Origin: Prevotella sp. P3-122
Lineage (GTDB): Bacteria > Bacteroidota > Bacteroidia > Bacteroidales > Bacteroidaceae
Direction: 5' to 3'
Length of the DNA stretch: 64,000 bases
NCBI RefSeq assembly: GCF_002251365.1
Contig: NZ_NPJH01000013.1
Location: 62,001-126,000 of the forward strand
A program made the translations under genes and the position numbers. Below are positions 46,606-56,085 of the stretch, piece after piece; position 1 is the first letter of the stretch; the number at the start of each line of letters is the position of its first letter. Under the pieces are notes generated by a model. The model saw only the letters and a list, made by a program, of their open reading frames with translations, was not told the origin of the DNA and made no database searches.

Positions 46606-49431
46606 TCATTTTGTGTAGATGGTGAAGTCGCGCAATTTTGCCCAGGACTTATTTGTGGAGTAGGTGGTCTGGTATGCTCCCACGGAAATGATGGTCTCAG
46701 AGAGGGTTATGGGCGAGCCAGGCATGTTCTCCCACGTCTTTCCGTCAGGGCTTGTGCGTGCGTAGAGCTGGTTGCCACGACGCTCGAAGTGCATATAGCG
46801 GTCGAAGGAGTAGCCTTTGTAGTTGGGGTATTGCGGACGGCCAGCACTGCTGAGCATAGTGAGCATGTTGCCGCAGTTGTAGAGCGGGAAGGCTCCAAGC
46901 TGATAGTATGTACCACCGGCCTTTAAGAGCAGTCCACACTCGTTGAAGCCCTTGACGCTGTGGCCGGACAGTCCCTCCATGTCGTCGACGGTAACCATGG
47001 CTACGAAGTCGCCCTCTACATCCATGTATGCCTCGCCTCCATTTTCGAGAGGACTGTCGTTGAAAGCCTCCGTCTGTGCCGAGAGCACGAAAGGCTCTGT
47101 CTTCTCGAAACCAATCCTCATGTCTGGCGAAAGCACGAACTTGCTGTCAGGGTCTATTTCCTCGAAGTCATCATCACCCAGCGAGGGCATTGATGCTGCC
47201 TTTGTCGACTCATACATTCTTAATATATCCTCTTCCGAAACAGATGTTGGCGATATGGTGAGCGAGTGGATATAGCCGGAGAAATTGTTTGTCCCGGCAC
47301 CGTCAGATCCTATTGTAACTTTTCCTTCCGGGCGGACCATTATGAAATTGTTTTTTGCGATGACAAGCTTGCCGTCGCAATAGACACGCTCCATCCATCC
47401 GTCGAAGGTAACAGTCCAGAACTGCCATCTGCCCACGCCCTCACGTATGGCATCAGGTGCTCCGCAGCTCTCGAAGGAGCCATTATGGTTGACAAGTCCC
47501 GCCGCAGGGTCGGTGCCAAGACGGAAGGCGGTGGTGCCCAGATCTGCCCTTGAGGACGAGAGGGAGGCTACTGTCGACACAGGCCCGGTCTTTGTTGACA
47601 TCACCCATGCTGATATGGTATAGGGAGAATTATACCTGAAGGCGGCAGGCAGCGGCTTGTCACTCTCAAGATGCTGGGTGCCATTGAAGAACATCGCCCA
47701 GCGTCCATCCTTCACCCTCATGCGTATGGGCTTGTTGGCCTTGAAGCCAGGTATCGCGCTGATGTCAAACGGCTTGTCGGCATTACCGGCTATCTCGTCC
47801 GCATTAATGGAGATGGGCGAGGCGAGCCTCTCATCGGGCTGTACGTCCTTACGGTGCATGCCGGGATAGGCATCGTTGGTGCCAACATTTATTTCCGGCA
47901 ACTGCGGAGCCTTGTTCCACACCTTGATGTTCCATACGGCAGGCATGTGCCCGTTCTTCTGGGTGTCGGTGATGGTCAGCCTGACGTACCTTGCCTTGCA
48001 GCTGTGGCTGTCGACCATCGGCGAGCCTTGCATGACGTTGCCTGTACGGTCGGCAAACAGGCTCCATGTCTTTCCGTCTTCGGATGTCTCGATGAGATAC
48101 TGATAGAAGAAGGTGGGATATTCAAACTGCGTCCATATCTCGCTTATCTTCCGCACCTTCCCCAAGTCTATCTGCAGCCACTCGTCACCGCGCTTTCCCG
48201 ACGGTGTGTCCCAGTTTGTATGTCGGGCTTTCCACAACGTGGCGTTGTTGTCATCAACGGCATATTCCGGCTTAAACCACTCATCGTAATAGGACGATGC
48301 CGTAACCTTTGCGCCAAAAGCAAGATTTTTTTGTCGAGAAGGCTTGAGGAAGTCCACACCAATTCCGTTGTGCGTAGGCACGACTGGGAGTATATTGCCA
48401 GCGGCGTCGAAAGAAAGGCGGTCGACACACACCTGACGGTTGAAGCCATGAACGGACTTGGGATTGTTATGGCGGTGATAAACGATATAGTAGTTGTCAC
48501 CTATATTAAGTATGGAATGATGGCCGGGGCCATTGACAGTCTCGTTCTCGTTGGTGGTTAGTATCTCTCCACGATAGGTGAAGGGCCCCATAGGACCTTC
48601 GGTAGAAGTGGCATACTGCACGCGGTAGGTGTCGGTATGGCAGCTGCCGGAGGAATAGGTGAGATAGTATATGCCGTTGCGCTTGAATACGAACGGTGCC
48701 TCGAAGACATCCTTCAGCTCGGTATTGGGAATAAGGCGTTTCTCACAGAAGAAGGAGTCTGCCGCTATCGGGAACGGCCTGTCCTCGTGCCACCGGCGGG
48801 CATCCCTTTTTATGCTGGCAGGCAAGGCGTTGACATCAAACTCTCCATCCTTGAGCTTCGCCACTCCACAGCCGAAGCCGTCGAAAATACCCCAGGTGGT
48901 AAAATAAAGGTACTGGCTCTTGTCGTCATCCTCGAAAAGCATAGGGTCGAGGGTGATGACATTATGTATGTATCTGTCGGGTACCATCACGGCATCGTCC
49001 TTGCCAAGTATGTTCTGCCACGGTCCTACTGGCGAGTCGCTCTCTCCGATATTGATATTGCACGGCTCGCAATAGTAATAGCGGTATTTGCCGTTTGGCT
49101 GCCTCACTACGTCGGGTGCCCACACCACCTCTGTTGTAGGCCAGTTCATGACGTAGTTCCTCCAATTGACAAAATCCTTGCTCACCCACACCTGGGCAGG
49201 TCCGTAGCCGTTGCCCGTGCCGTCGGTTGTGGCATATATATAATATGTGGCGCCGAACTTCCTTATCGTGGGGTCAGCGAAATAGCCGGGAATAATGGGG
49301 TTGAGGTTTGCGGCAGCATTCCATTCCGTGCCTGTGACAGGTGAATGGCGGTATTCCTCTCTCGTTGGGTTCTGAGCTGTGGCAGAGGCAGCAGTAATGG
49401 TCAGTAGTGTAGCGAGTGTAAGAGCTTTCAT
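46606..49431 (-). CDS. Multidomain GH43 glycosidase with carbohydrate-binding domains
   Basis: 941 residues, signal peptide MKALTLATLLTITAASATAQ (no lipobox). The GH43 beta-propeller (about 40-370) shows its three acids: Asp53 in GYFADPTI, Asp162 in ITLDPMLF, Glu244 in VFEAPFVF. A F5/8C-type (CBM32-like) domain follows at about 380-510 (VTASSYYDEWFKPEYAVDDN, ARYVRLTITDT), a LamG/concanavalin-like domain at about 560-745 (YTISAWVMSTKTGPVSTVAS, KVTIGSDGAGTNNFSGYIHS) and a DUF1349-like end (MHFERRGNQLYARTSPDGKT). Probable arabinosidase or xylosidase on a branched glycan; exact linkage unknown. Lies 34 bp after RNase Z. Confidence 0.9.
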   Translation of the reverse strand: MKALTLATLLTITAASATAQNPTREEYRHSPVTGTEWNAAANLNPIIPGYFADPTIRKFGATYYIYATTDGTGNGYGPAQVWVSKDFVNWRNYVMNWPTTEVVWAPDVVRQPNGKYRYYYCEPCNINIGESDSPVGPWQNILGKDDAVMVPDRYIHNVITLDPMLFEDDDKSQYLYFTTWGIFDGFGCGVAKLKDGEFDVNALPASIKRDARRWHEDRPFPIAADSFFCEKRLIPNTELKDVFEAPFVFKRNGIYYLTYSSGSCHTDTYRVQYATSTEGPMGPFTYRGEILTTNENETVNGPGHHSILNIGDNYYIVYHRHNNPKSVHGFNRQVCVDRLSFDAAGNILPVVPTHNGIGVDFLKPSRQKNLAFGAKVTASSYYDEWFKPEYAVDDNNATLWKARHTNWDTPSGKRGDEWLQIDLGKVRKISEIWTQFEYPTFFYQYLIETSEDGKTWSLFADRTGNVMQGSPMVDSHSCKARYVRLTITDTQKNGHMPAVWNIKVWNKAPQLPEINVGTNDAYPGMHRKDVQPDERLASPISINADEIAGNADKPFDISAIPGFKANKPIRMRVKDGRWAMFFNGTQHLESDKPLPAAFRYNSPYTISAWVMSTKTGPVSTVASLSSSRADLGTTAFRLGTDPAAGLVNHNGSFESCGAPDAIREGVGRWQFWTVTFDGWMERVYCDGKLVIAKNNFIMVRPEGKVTIGSDGAGTNNFSGYIHSLTISPTSVSEEDILRMYESTKAASMPSLGDDDFEEIDPDSKFVLSPDMRIGFEKTEPFVLSAQTEAFNDSPLENGGEAYMDVEGDFVAMVTVDDMEGLSGHSVKGFNECGLLLKAGGTYYQLGAFPLYNCGNMLTMLSSAGRPQYPNYKGYSFDRYMHFERRGNQLYARTSPDGKTWENMPGSPITLSETIISVGAYQTTYSTNKSWAKLRDFTIYTK

Positions 49432-49465
49432 AATAAAATATGGTATAGTGAGTTACCTTGTCTGC

Positions 49466-50380
49466 TTAAACGTTTATTATAAGGCCTTCATGGGCCAGAA
49501 TGGTGTCAGGGAAGATTGTCTTTGCCTCATCGAGCAACAGGCTCTCGTCGTCATAGCGTGCGCTGAAATGTCCAAGGACGAGCCTTTTCACCTGTGCGTC
49601 CCTTGCCACCTGCGCCGCCTGTGCTGCCGTGCTGTGATAATATATACGCGCACGCTCTACTGACGAGGCATCGTAGGTGCTCTCATGATATAGCAAGTCG
49701 ACACCAGAGAGCATGGTGTGCAGCTGAGGCATATAGCAGGTGTCGCTGCAATAGGCATAGCTGCGGGCAGGGTCGGCAGGCAAGGTGAGACGGTCGTTGG
49801 CTATCTCCTCGCCATCAGCGGTCACCCATGTGGCTCCAGCACGGATATTGTTAAGCTGAGAGAGAGGGATGCCGTAGAAATCGATCATGTCACGACGGAT
49901 GTGACTGTTGCCCTGCTTCTCACGGAAGAGATAACCGCAACAGGGCACACGATGGTTCAATGGGATGGTCTCCACGGTGAGGCTACGGTCCTCGTAGACA
50001 ATAGCCTTTTGGGTGGTGTCAACGGGATGAAAGACTACGTCATAGCCCAATCCCGCACAAAACATCTGCATCAGGGAATTGAGCACTGGCTCAAAGTCGG
50101 CAGGGGCATAGACATGGAAGGGAGCCGTGCGGCCAAGCATTCCGAACGTGGAGATAAGCCCCATGATGCCGAAGCAATGGTCGCCATGCAGATGGGATAT
50201 GAACAGCGCGCTTACCTTGGTGAAGCGGATGCGTGAGGCGCGCAACTGCATCTGGGCACCCTCGCCGCAGTCTATCATGAACACCTTGTCCCTCAGCTCC
50301 ACCACTTGCGATGAGGGATAATGCTTGGCGGTGGGCATTGCGCTGCCACAACCGAGGATATGTACTTTGAAAGGTTCCAT
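49466..50380 (-). CDS. rnz: Ribonuclease Z
   Basis: Endonuclease that removes tRNA 3' trailers. 304 residues, standard short form. MBL-fold metal site SHLHGDH (62-68), preceded by FMIDCGEGAQMQLR, the RNase Z hallmark; further motifs are SDTCYM (Asp ligand), HESTYD and the C-terminal GHFSARY (His ligand). No signal peptide. Its start lies beside a G-rich repeat (50388-50434). The downstream GH43 gene begins 34 bp after its stop with no visible promoter, so the two may share a transcript although their functions differ. Confidence 0.95.
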   Translation of the reverse strand: MEPFKVHILGCGSAMPTAKHYPSSQVVELRDKVFMIDCGEGAQMQLRASRIRFTKVSALFISHLHGDHCFGIMGLISTFGMLGRTAPFHVYAPADFEPVLNSLMQMFCAGLGYDVVFHPVDTTQKAIVYEDRSLTVETIPLNHRVPCCGYLFREKQGNSHIRRDMIDFYGIPLSQLNNIRAGATWVTADGEEIANDRLTLPADPARSYAYCSDTCYMPQLHTMLSGVDLLYHESTYDASSVERARIYYHSTAAQAAQVARDAQVKRLVLGHFSARYDDESLLLDEAKTIFPDTILAHEGLIINV

Positions 50381-50387
50381 GGAAGGT

Positions 50388-50434
50388 TAGGGGGCGGGTA
50401 AAGGGTTATGGGGTTAAAGGGGTTAAAGGGGTTA
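50388..50434. repeat. Telomere-like G-rich repeat, G-quadruplex candidate
   Basis: Plus strand carries GGGGGCGGG then GGGTTAT and three tandem GGGGTTAAA-type units (50410, 50419, 50428). There are at least six G-runs of three or more within 45 bp. It lies between the end of a lipoprotein gene (50445) and the start of rnz (50380), so the C-rich strand is in the rnz leader. Confidence 0.85.
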
Positions 50435-50444
50435 TTCAGAAACC

Positions 50445-51011
50445 TTACCTAACCCTCTTGTATGCGAAGATGCCGTTGTCGTTCTCAAGGTAGAGTGAGT
50501 CGGGACCAAGGACATCTATCAGGAAGGTATCGGTGTTGAGGATGATGCGTCCGTTGCAGAGCTTCCATGAAGTCCACGGATTGGCCTCTGCCTTGATGGC
50601 CGACTCCACCACTCCACCTTCCCTGATCTCGAAGCTCTTGTCGATGCTGCTCCACTTGCCTAGCAGCGAGGTGATGTTGATGACGCTCTTAGCCACTTGC
50701 CCGTTGTCTTCCTCGTAAGCCATGACAGCCACGCGGTCACCGGCAAGCATACCGCCAAGGACAATCGTAGAATTGTCGTCGGCATCGGTAAGCATGAACG
50801 ACAGGGTATCGCCAACATCGGTTATGAGCTGGAGAGTGTGCATGGCTGTGCCGTCACCTACTACGCCATAGATGGTGCTGTCGGGAACAGTCTCTACTAC
50901 GGCTATTGTATCTTGGCTGACATCGTCCGCCTTCTGACTGGACTTGCCGCCACATCCCGCTATGACGAACGGGGCTATGATAAACAAAAATATATACTTA
51001 AGCTGTTTCAT
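50445..51011 (-). CDS. Lipoprotein of unknown function, lipocalin-like end
   Basis: 188 residues; signal MKQLKYIFLFIIAPFVIAGC with lipobox AGC (Cys20), then a Ser/Asp-rich linker GGKSSQKADDVSQDT. A first beta segment (TLQLITDVGDTLSFMLTDAD, GMLAGDRVAVMAYEE) resembles small OB-like Bacteroidetes lipoproteins. The end (LLGKWSSIDKSFEIREGGVV, GPDSLYLENDNGIFAYKR) has the LxGxW pattern of lipocalin-like domains. I do not know its ligand. It sits between mazG and rnz in the same direction, with G/A- and C/T-rich low-complexity DNA on both sides. Confidence 0.78.
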   Translation of the reverse strand: MKQLKYIFLFIIAPFVIAGCGGKSSQKADDVSQDTIAVVETVPDSTIYGVVGDGTAMHTLQLITDVGDTLSFMLTDADDNSTIVLGGMLAGDRVAVMAYEEDNGQVAKSVINITSLLGKWSSIDKSFEIREGGVVESAIKAEANPWTSWKLCNGRIILNTDTFLIDVLGPDSLYLENDNGIFAYKRVR

Positions 51012-51084
51012 ATTTCTTGGTAAGGGTGAAGGTCGAAGGGCAAAGGGGTTCTCTTATCTCCTCTTATCTCCTCTTCACTATATG

Positions 51085-51936
51085 CTAAACTTCTTGCGTC
51101 TTTGCCTCGTTCCACAGTTTGTCCATCTCGGCAAGGGTCAGGTCCTTTACTCTGCGGCCTTCCTCATTTGCCTTTGCCTCGATGTAGTTGAAGCGGCGGA
51201 TGAACTTCTGGTTGGTATGCTCAAGCGCGTTGTCGGGATTGAGCTTATAGAGCCGGGCAGCGTTGATGACGCTAAACAGGAAGTCGCCAAGCTCGGCGGT
51301 AGACTTGTCCTTATCCTCGCGCCGCAACTCACTCTCCAATTCATCAAGTTCCTCACGAACCTTTGCCCAGACATCACCCTTGTCCTCCCAGTCGAAGCCG
51401 ACGTTGCGTGCCTTGTCCTGTATGCGGTAGGCCTTTATCAGAGAGGGCAACGCTGAGGGCACGCCGGCGAGCGTAGACTTGTTGCCGTCTTTCTCCTTGA
51501 GCTTTATCTGCTCCCAGTTCTGTATCACCTGCTGGGCCGTTGTCACCTCTGAGCCGTCTGCTTGTGCCTCGTCCTGGCCATAAGGCAAGGGCTTAGGATC
51601 AGCAACACCTACCTGTGATGGATGATAGACATGAGGATGACGGAAGATAAGCTTGTCGGTAAGGCTATTGCAGACATCGGCAATATCGAACTGGCTCTGC
51701 TCGCTTCCAATCCTCGCATAGAAGCAGACATGGAGCAACACGTCGCCAAGCTCCTTGCAGATGTTATGGAAGTCATCCTTCTCAAGGGCATCAGCAAGCT
51801 CATAAACTTCCTCTATGGTGTTGGGCCTGAGCGACTCATTGGTCTGCTTGCGGTCCCATGGACATTCGGTCCTTAATGTGTCAATGACATCGAGCATCCG
51901 TCCGAACGCCATCAACTTTTCCTCGCGTGTATGCAT
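51085..51936 (-). CDS. mazG: Nucleoside triphosphate pyrophosphohydrolase
   Basis: House-cleaning hydrolysis of aberrant (d)NTPs to NMPs and pyrophosphate. 283 residues, the usual two-domain MazG. First domain: CPWDRKQTNESLRPNTIEEV then YELADALEKDDFHNICKELG and DVLLH, with the EExxE/ExxD metal motifs. Second domain: GFDWEDKGDVWAKVREELDE, ELGDFLFSVINAARL. Spacer region with a TTAQQVIQNWEQIKLKEK stretch is also typical. Divergent from valS; the two promoters lie within 80 bp. Confidence 0.95.
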   Translation of the reverse strand: MHTREEKLMAFGRMLDVIDTLRTECPWDRKQTNESLRPNTIEEVYELADALEKDDFHNICKELGDVLLHVCFYARIGSEQSQFDIADVCNSLTDKLIFRHPHVYHPSQVGVADPKPLPYGQDEAQADGSEVTTAQQVIQNWEQIKLKEKDGNKSTLAGVPSALPSLIKAYRIQDKARNVGFDWEDKGDVWAKVREELDELESELRREDKDKSTAELGDFLFSVINAARLYKLNPDNALEHTNQKFIRRFNYIEAKANEEGRRVKDLTLAEMDKLWNEAKTQEV

Positions 51937-51958
51937 GATAAATTATGTAATATTTGTG

Positions 51959-51966
51959 CAAAGATA
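51959..51966 (-). promoter_or_regulatory. -7 box of mazG
   Basis: TATCTTTG on the minus strand, 22 bp before the mazG ATG; no clear TTTG at the expected distance. Confidence 0.55.
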
Positions 51967-51988
51967 CTATTTTTCATCGGAAATTTCG

Positions 51989-51996
51989 TAATTTTG
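51989..51996 (+). promoter_or_regulatory. -7 box of valS
   Basis: TAATTTTG, 42 bp before the valS ATG; the -33 region has a T-run (51970-51974) but no TTTG. Confidence 0.55.
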
Positions 51997-52038
51997 CAGC
52001 GTTTTTAATAGAAATATTGTAAAAGCGAAGATAAACAC

Positions 52039-54732
52039 ATGGAACTACAAAGCAAGTATGACCCACAAGCCGTGGAGTCGAAATGGTATCAGTACTGGCT
52101 TGACAACAAGCTATTCAGCAGCAAACCCGATGGTAGAGAACCATACACCATAGTTATTCCTCCACCTAACGTGACCGGTGTGCTCCACATGGGACACATG
52201 CTCAACAACACCATACAGGACATCCTTGTGCGCAGGGCACGCATGGAGGGCAAGAACGCTTGCTGGGTGCCCGGCACCGACCATGCTTCTATTGCCACCG
52301 AGGCAAAGGTAGTGAGGCGTCTCGCAGAGCAGGGCATCAAAAAGCACGACCTGACACGCGACGAATTCCTCAAGCACGCATGGGACTGGACGCACGAGCA
52401 CGGGGGCATCATACTCAAGCAGCTGCGACGCCTCGGAGCATCATGCGACTGGGACCGCACGGCATTTACCATGGACGAGACACGCTCTAAGAGCGTTATC
52501 AAGGTATTCGTAGACCTGTACAACAAAGGACTTATATACCGCAGTCTCCGCATGGTCAACTGGGACCCGAAGGCTCAGACGGCACTCAGCAACGAGGAGG
52601 TTGTATACATGGACGAGCAGTCGAAGCTCTACAACCTGAAATACTATGTCGCCCCCGAGTGCGACTGCTCTGACGTAGAGAACGCCGGCGAGGGAAACAT
52701 CATCCACAAGGACGAGAAGGGCTACTATGCCGTTGTGGCAACAACACGCCCGGAAACCATCATGGGCGATACCGCCATGTGCATAAACCCCAAGGACCCG
52801 AAGAACCAATGGCTCAAGGGCAAGAAGGTGATAGTGCCTCTCGTAGGACGCGTCATCCCCGTCATCGAGGACCGCTACGTAGACATTGAGTTCGGTACGG
52901 GATGCCTGAAGGTGACACCCGCCCACGACCCTAACGACTACATGCTGGGCAAGACTCACAATCTGGAGACCATCGACATCTTCAACGCCAACGGAACAAT
53001 ATCCGAGCAGTCACCACTTTACGTGGGCATGGACCGCTTCGACTGCCGCAAGCAGATTGCCAAGGACCTCCAGGAGGCAGGACTCATGGAGCGCGTAGAG
53101 GACTATAATAATAAGGTGGGCTACTCGGAGCGCAATCCTGATACCGTCATAGAGCCACGACTCTCGCTGCAGTGGTTCCTCAGAATGCAGCACTTTGCCG
53201 ACATAGCATTGCCACCGGTGATGAACGGCGAGATGAACTTCTATCCCGCAAAGTACAAGACTACATACAAGAACTGGTTAGAGAACATCCAGGACTGGTG
53301 TATCTCCCGACAGCTGTGGTGGGGACACCGCATACCGGCATACTACTATGGAGAGGAGAAATACGTTGTGGCTGAGACAGCAGAGGAGGCTCTCGAGCTG
53401 GCACGCAAGCAGAGCGGCAATCCAGCCCTGAAGGCCGAGGACCTGCGCCAGGACGACGACGCTCTCGACACATGGTTCTCGTCATGGCTATGGCCTATAT
53501 CCCTCTTCGACGGCATCAACAATCCCGGCAACGAGGAGATAAACTACTATTATCCCACGAGCGACCTCGTGACAGCCCCGGACATCATTTTCTTCTGGGT
53601 GGCACGAATGATTATGGCCGGAGAGGAATACATGGGCAAATTCCCGTTCAAGAATGTGTATTTCACCGGTATCGTACGCGACAAGCTCGGACGTAAGATG
53701 TCAAAGAGCCTCGGCAACTCTCCCGACCCCATAGAGCTGATCGAGAAGTTTGGTGCCGACGGCGTGCGCATGGGTATGATGCTCTCTGCACCCGCAGGCA
53801 ACGACATTCTCTTCGACGAGAGCCTCTGCGAGCAGGGACGCAACTTCAACAACAAGATATGGAATGCATTCCGACTGGTAAAGGGATGGCAGACCGTAGA
53901 AGCTGAGCAGCCCGAGGCTAACAGGATAGCCGTAAGCTGGTTCGAGGCCAAGCTCAAGGAGACCAATGCCGAGATTGACGACCTGTTCAGGAAATACCGT
54001 ATTTCAGAGGCACTGATGGCTGTGTACCGTCTGTTCTGGGATGAGTTCTCAAGCTGGTACCTCGAAATGGTAAAGCCGGAATACCAGAAACCGCTCGACA
54101 AACAGACCTACGATGCCACCCTGGGTTTCTTCGAGACGCTGCTTAAGATGCTCCATCCGTTCATGCCTTTCATCACGGAAGAGCTGTGGCAGAACATCTA
54201 CGACCGCAAGGAGGGCGAGTCTATCATGAGGGATAAGCTCAAGATGGACGCTCCTACGGCCGAGGAGAGCAAGCTGGTTGCCGACATAGAAGTTCTGAAG
54301 CAGATAATAGGAGGTGTGCGCACAATACGCAACCAGAAGAACATTTCTCCACGTGAGGCACTTACCCTGCAGATTGTAGGCAGCAACAGCCTTGAGGCAT
54401 TCAACAGCGTGCTTACCAAGATGGCTAACCTCGATGCTATAGACGTGGTCAGCGAGAAGAACAGTACGGCATCATCTTTCATGGTTGGCACTACAGAGTA
54501 TGCCGTTCCTCTTGGAGACAAGATTGACGTGGCTGCAGAGATAGAGAAGGCAGAGGCACAGCTGAAGCATCTTGAAGGCTTCCTTGCCGGCATCAACAAG
54601 AAACTGGCCAACGAGAAATTCGTTGCCAATGCCCCGGAGGCGGTCGTCGCGCTCGAAAGAAAGAAAAAGAGCGACTCCGAGGAGAAGATAGCCGCTCTGA
54701 AAGAAACCATAGCTGAACTGAAGAACAAATAA
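52039..54732 (+). CDS. valS: Valyl-tRNA synthetase
   Basis: Charges tRNA-Val. 897 residues, normal size. Class I signatures are present: HMGH (50-53) in [18 protein letters not shown] and KMSKS (553-557) in [13 protein letters not shown]. The editing (CP1) domain lies at about 190-340 ([20 protein letters not shown]) and a C-terminal coiled coil, used for tRNA elbow contact, at about 830-897 (Lys/Glu-rich, [17 protein letters not shown]). The stop TAA overlaps the start of the next gene by one base (TAATG). Confidence 0.98.
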   Translation: MELQSKYDPQAVESKWYQYWLDNKLFSSKPDGREPYTIVIPPPNVTGVLHMGHMLNNTIQDILVRRARMEGKNACWVPGTDHASIATEAKVVRRLAEQGIKKHDLTRDEFLKHAWDWTHEHGGIILKQLRRLGASCDWDRTAFTMDETRSKSVIKVFVDLYNKGLIYRSLRMVNWDPKAQTALSNEEVVYMDEQSKLYNLKYYVAPECDCSDVENAGEGNIIHKDEKGYYAVVATTRPETIMGDTAMCINPKDPKNQWLKGKKVIVPLVGRVIPVIEDRYVDIEFGTGCLKVTPAHDPNDYMLGKTHNLETIDIFNANGTISEQSPLYVGMDRFDCRKQIAKDLQEAGLMERVEDYNNKVGYSERNPDTVIEPRLSLQWFLRMQHFADIALPPVMNGEMNFYPAKYKTTYKNWLENIQDWCISRQLWWGHRIPAYYYGEEKYVVAETAEEALELARKQSGNPALKAEDLRQDDDALDTWFSSWLWPISLFDGINNPGNEEINYYYPTSDLVTAPDIIFFWVARMIMAGEEYMGKFPFKNVYFTGIVRDKLGRKMSKSLGNSPDPIELIEKFGADGVRMGMMLSAPAGNDILFDESLCEQGRNFNNKIWNAFRLVKGWQTVEAEQPEANRIAVSWFEAKLKETNAEIDDLFRKYRISEALMAVYRLFWDEFSSWYLEMVKPEYQKPLDKQTYDATLGFFETLLKMLHPFMPFITEELWQNIYDRKEGESIMRDKLKMDAPTAEESKLVADIEVLKQIIGGVRTIRNQKNISPREALTLQIVGSNSLEAFNSVLTKMANLDAIDVVSEKNSTASSFMVGTTEYAVPLGDKIDVAAEIEKAEAQLKHLEGFLAGINKKLANEKFVANAPEAVVALERKKKSDSEEKIAALKETIAELKNK

Positions 54733-55961
54733 TGAAGTATTTAGCAAAAGCATTTGCCGTCATAATGGCAATTACATTCTCACTTGCATCCTGCTCCGAT
54801 GACTACGGGCAGGATGTAAGCGACTATGCCAAGCAGACCATTATTGTATATATGCCTTGGAGCGGCTCGCAGTCAACAAGCGGACTATACAGTTACCTGC
54901 TGGCAAACATCGACAGCATGGAGGCTGGCATCAAGGCCAAGAAGGGACTCGGAGACACGAGGCTCATTATATATCTGGCACACAGCAGCAGCCGGGCCGA
55001 ACTGTTTGAGGTAACCTACGACAAAGGCATATGCAGCAGGAATACGATTAAGGAATACCCTACCACGGAGGGTGCGACGGCGCAGGGCATCACAACCATT
55101 CTCAACGATGTCAGGCATCATGCAGCTTCGCTCAACTACGCCCTTGTCATTGGCAGCCACGGCTCGGGATGGACATTCAAGGAAGACTGGGAGAACTACC
55201 CTTATAATGCCAAGGTAATGAAAACCGCGCACAGCGGCACACCTAAGGCCAACTATCCTACCACACGCTTCTTCGGCAGCGTAGACGACATGTCACTCGC
55301 CATTAATGTCACCACTCTGGCTCAGGCTATTGCCGATGCGGGGATGAAAATGCAGTATATACTGTTTGACAACTGCTACATGGCAAACGTGGAAACAGCC
55401 TACGAACTGAAGGATGTCACCAACTTTGTCGTGGCGTCAACAAGCGAGATAATGTCTGTGGGAATGCCGTATACGTCGATGTGGAGCAGCATGGCTACAC
55501 CAACACCAAGCTATAGCGGCATGGTGTCGGCATTCAACTCCTTCTATAGCAATTTCAGATACCCCTACGGCTCACTATCGGCCATCGACTGCCGTAAGCT
55601 GGAAGAACTGGCTGCTGTTATGAGAGAGGTAAACGCTACGTGTACCATGGCAGACTCTCTGCGAGACAGCATACAGATACTGGACGGTTTCAACGAGCCG
55701 CTGTTCTACGACATGGCTGACTACACCGACCGTCTGTGCGGTGACAATGACATACTTAAGGCAAAGGTGAGAAAGCAGATTACTGCTGCCATAAAGAGCT
55801 GCAAGTCTACGTCTCAGCTGTATTCTTACCTGTATGTATATCAGTCACCTAAATACATTGACGTAAACACTTTCTCCGGCCTTACTATCTCTGACCCAAG
55901 CGTAAACAGAGTGGCTATAAAGGGAAGGGAGAAAACAAGATGGTATAAGGACACACATTAA
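54732..55961 (+). CDS. Clostripain-family (C11) cysteine peptidase lipoprotein
   Basis: 409 residues. Lipobox ASC (Cys21) followed by SDDYGQD, the acidic surface-export pattern. Catalytic dyad of the C11 family: His143 in SHGSGW and Cys215 in FDNCYMANVE. Also typical are TIIVYMPWSG, LIIYLAHSSS and VASTSEIMS. Family members cut after basic residues and are secreted or surface-bound. Its ATG overlaps the valS stop, so it depends on valS translation, an odd partner for a peptidase. The gene is followed by two hairpins. Confidence 0.88.
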   Translation: MKYLAKAFAVIMAITFSLASCSDDYGQDVSDYAKQTIIVYMPWSGSQSTSGLYSYLLANIDSMEAGIKAKKGLGDTRLIIYLAHSSSRAELFEVTYDKGICSRNTIKEYPTTEGATAQGITTILNDVRHHAASLNYALVIGSHGSGWTFKEDWENYPYNAKVMKTAHSGTPKANYPTTRFFGSVDDMSLAINVTTLAQAIADAGMKMQYILFDNCYMANVETAYELKDVTNFVVASTSEIMSVGMPYTSMWSSMATPTPSYSGMVSAFNSFYSNFRYPYGSLSAIDCRKLEELAAVMREVNATCTMADSLRDSIQILDGFNEPLFYDMADYTDRLCGDNDILKAKVRKQITAAIKSCKSTSQLYSYLYVYQSPKYIDVNTFSGLTISDPSVNRVAIKGREKTRWYKDTH

Positions 55962-55965
55962 AAAA

Positions 55966-55999
55966 CTCATCTCCGCAATAGTTGCTTGGCGGAGATGAG
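55966..55999 (-). terminator. Terminator for the GH43 operon, minus strand
   Basis: 11-bp stem CTCATCTCCGC/GCGGAGATGAG (55966-55976 with 55989-55999), 12-nt loop, followed on the minus strand by TTTTTAATG. It serves the minus-strand GH43 gene ending at 56086 and may also stop plus-strand transcripts. Confidence 0.75.
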
Positions 56000-56013
56000 C
56001 TATGTGTATCATT

Positions 56014-56047
56014 CATTGAATTACCTCTCGTAATTCAGTGATTTTTT
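56014..56047 (+). terminator. Rho-independent terminator of valS-peptidase
   Basis: Stem CATTGAATTAC/GTAATTCAGTG (56014-56024 with 56030-56040, one G-U pair), 5-nt loop, then six T's (56042-56047). Confidence 0.8.
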
Positions 56048-56085
56048 CTCTTAAGCCAGTGGGGGATGATTGCAGACCAGTGGTT

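Noticed and set aside
46517-46609. Longer TonB receptor start at 46609
   Set aside because: It overlaps the GH43 stop and the receptor's own promoter box; a proper signal peptide begins at 46516.
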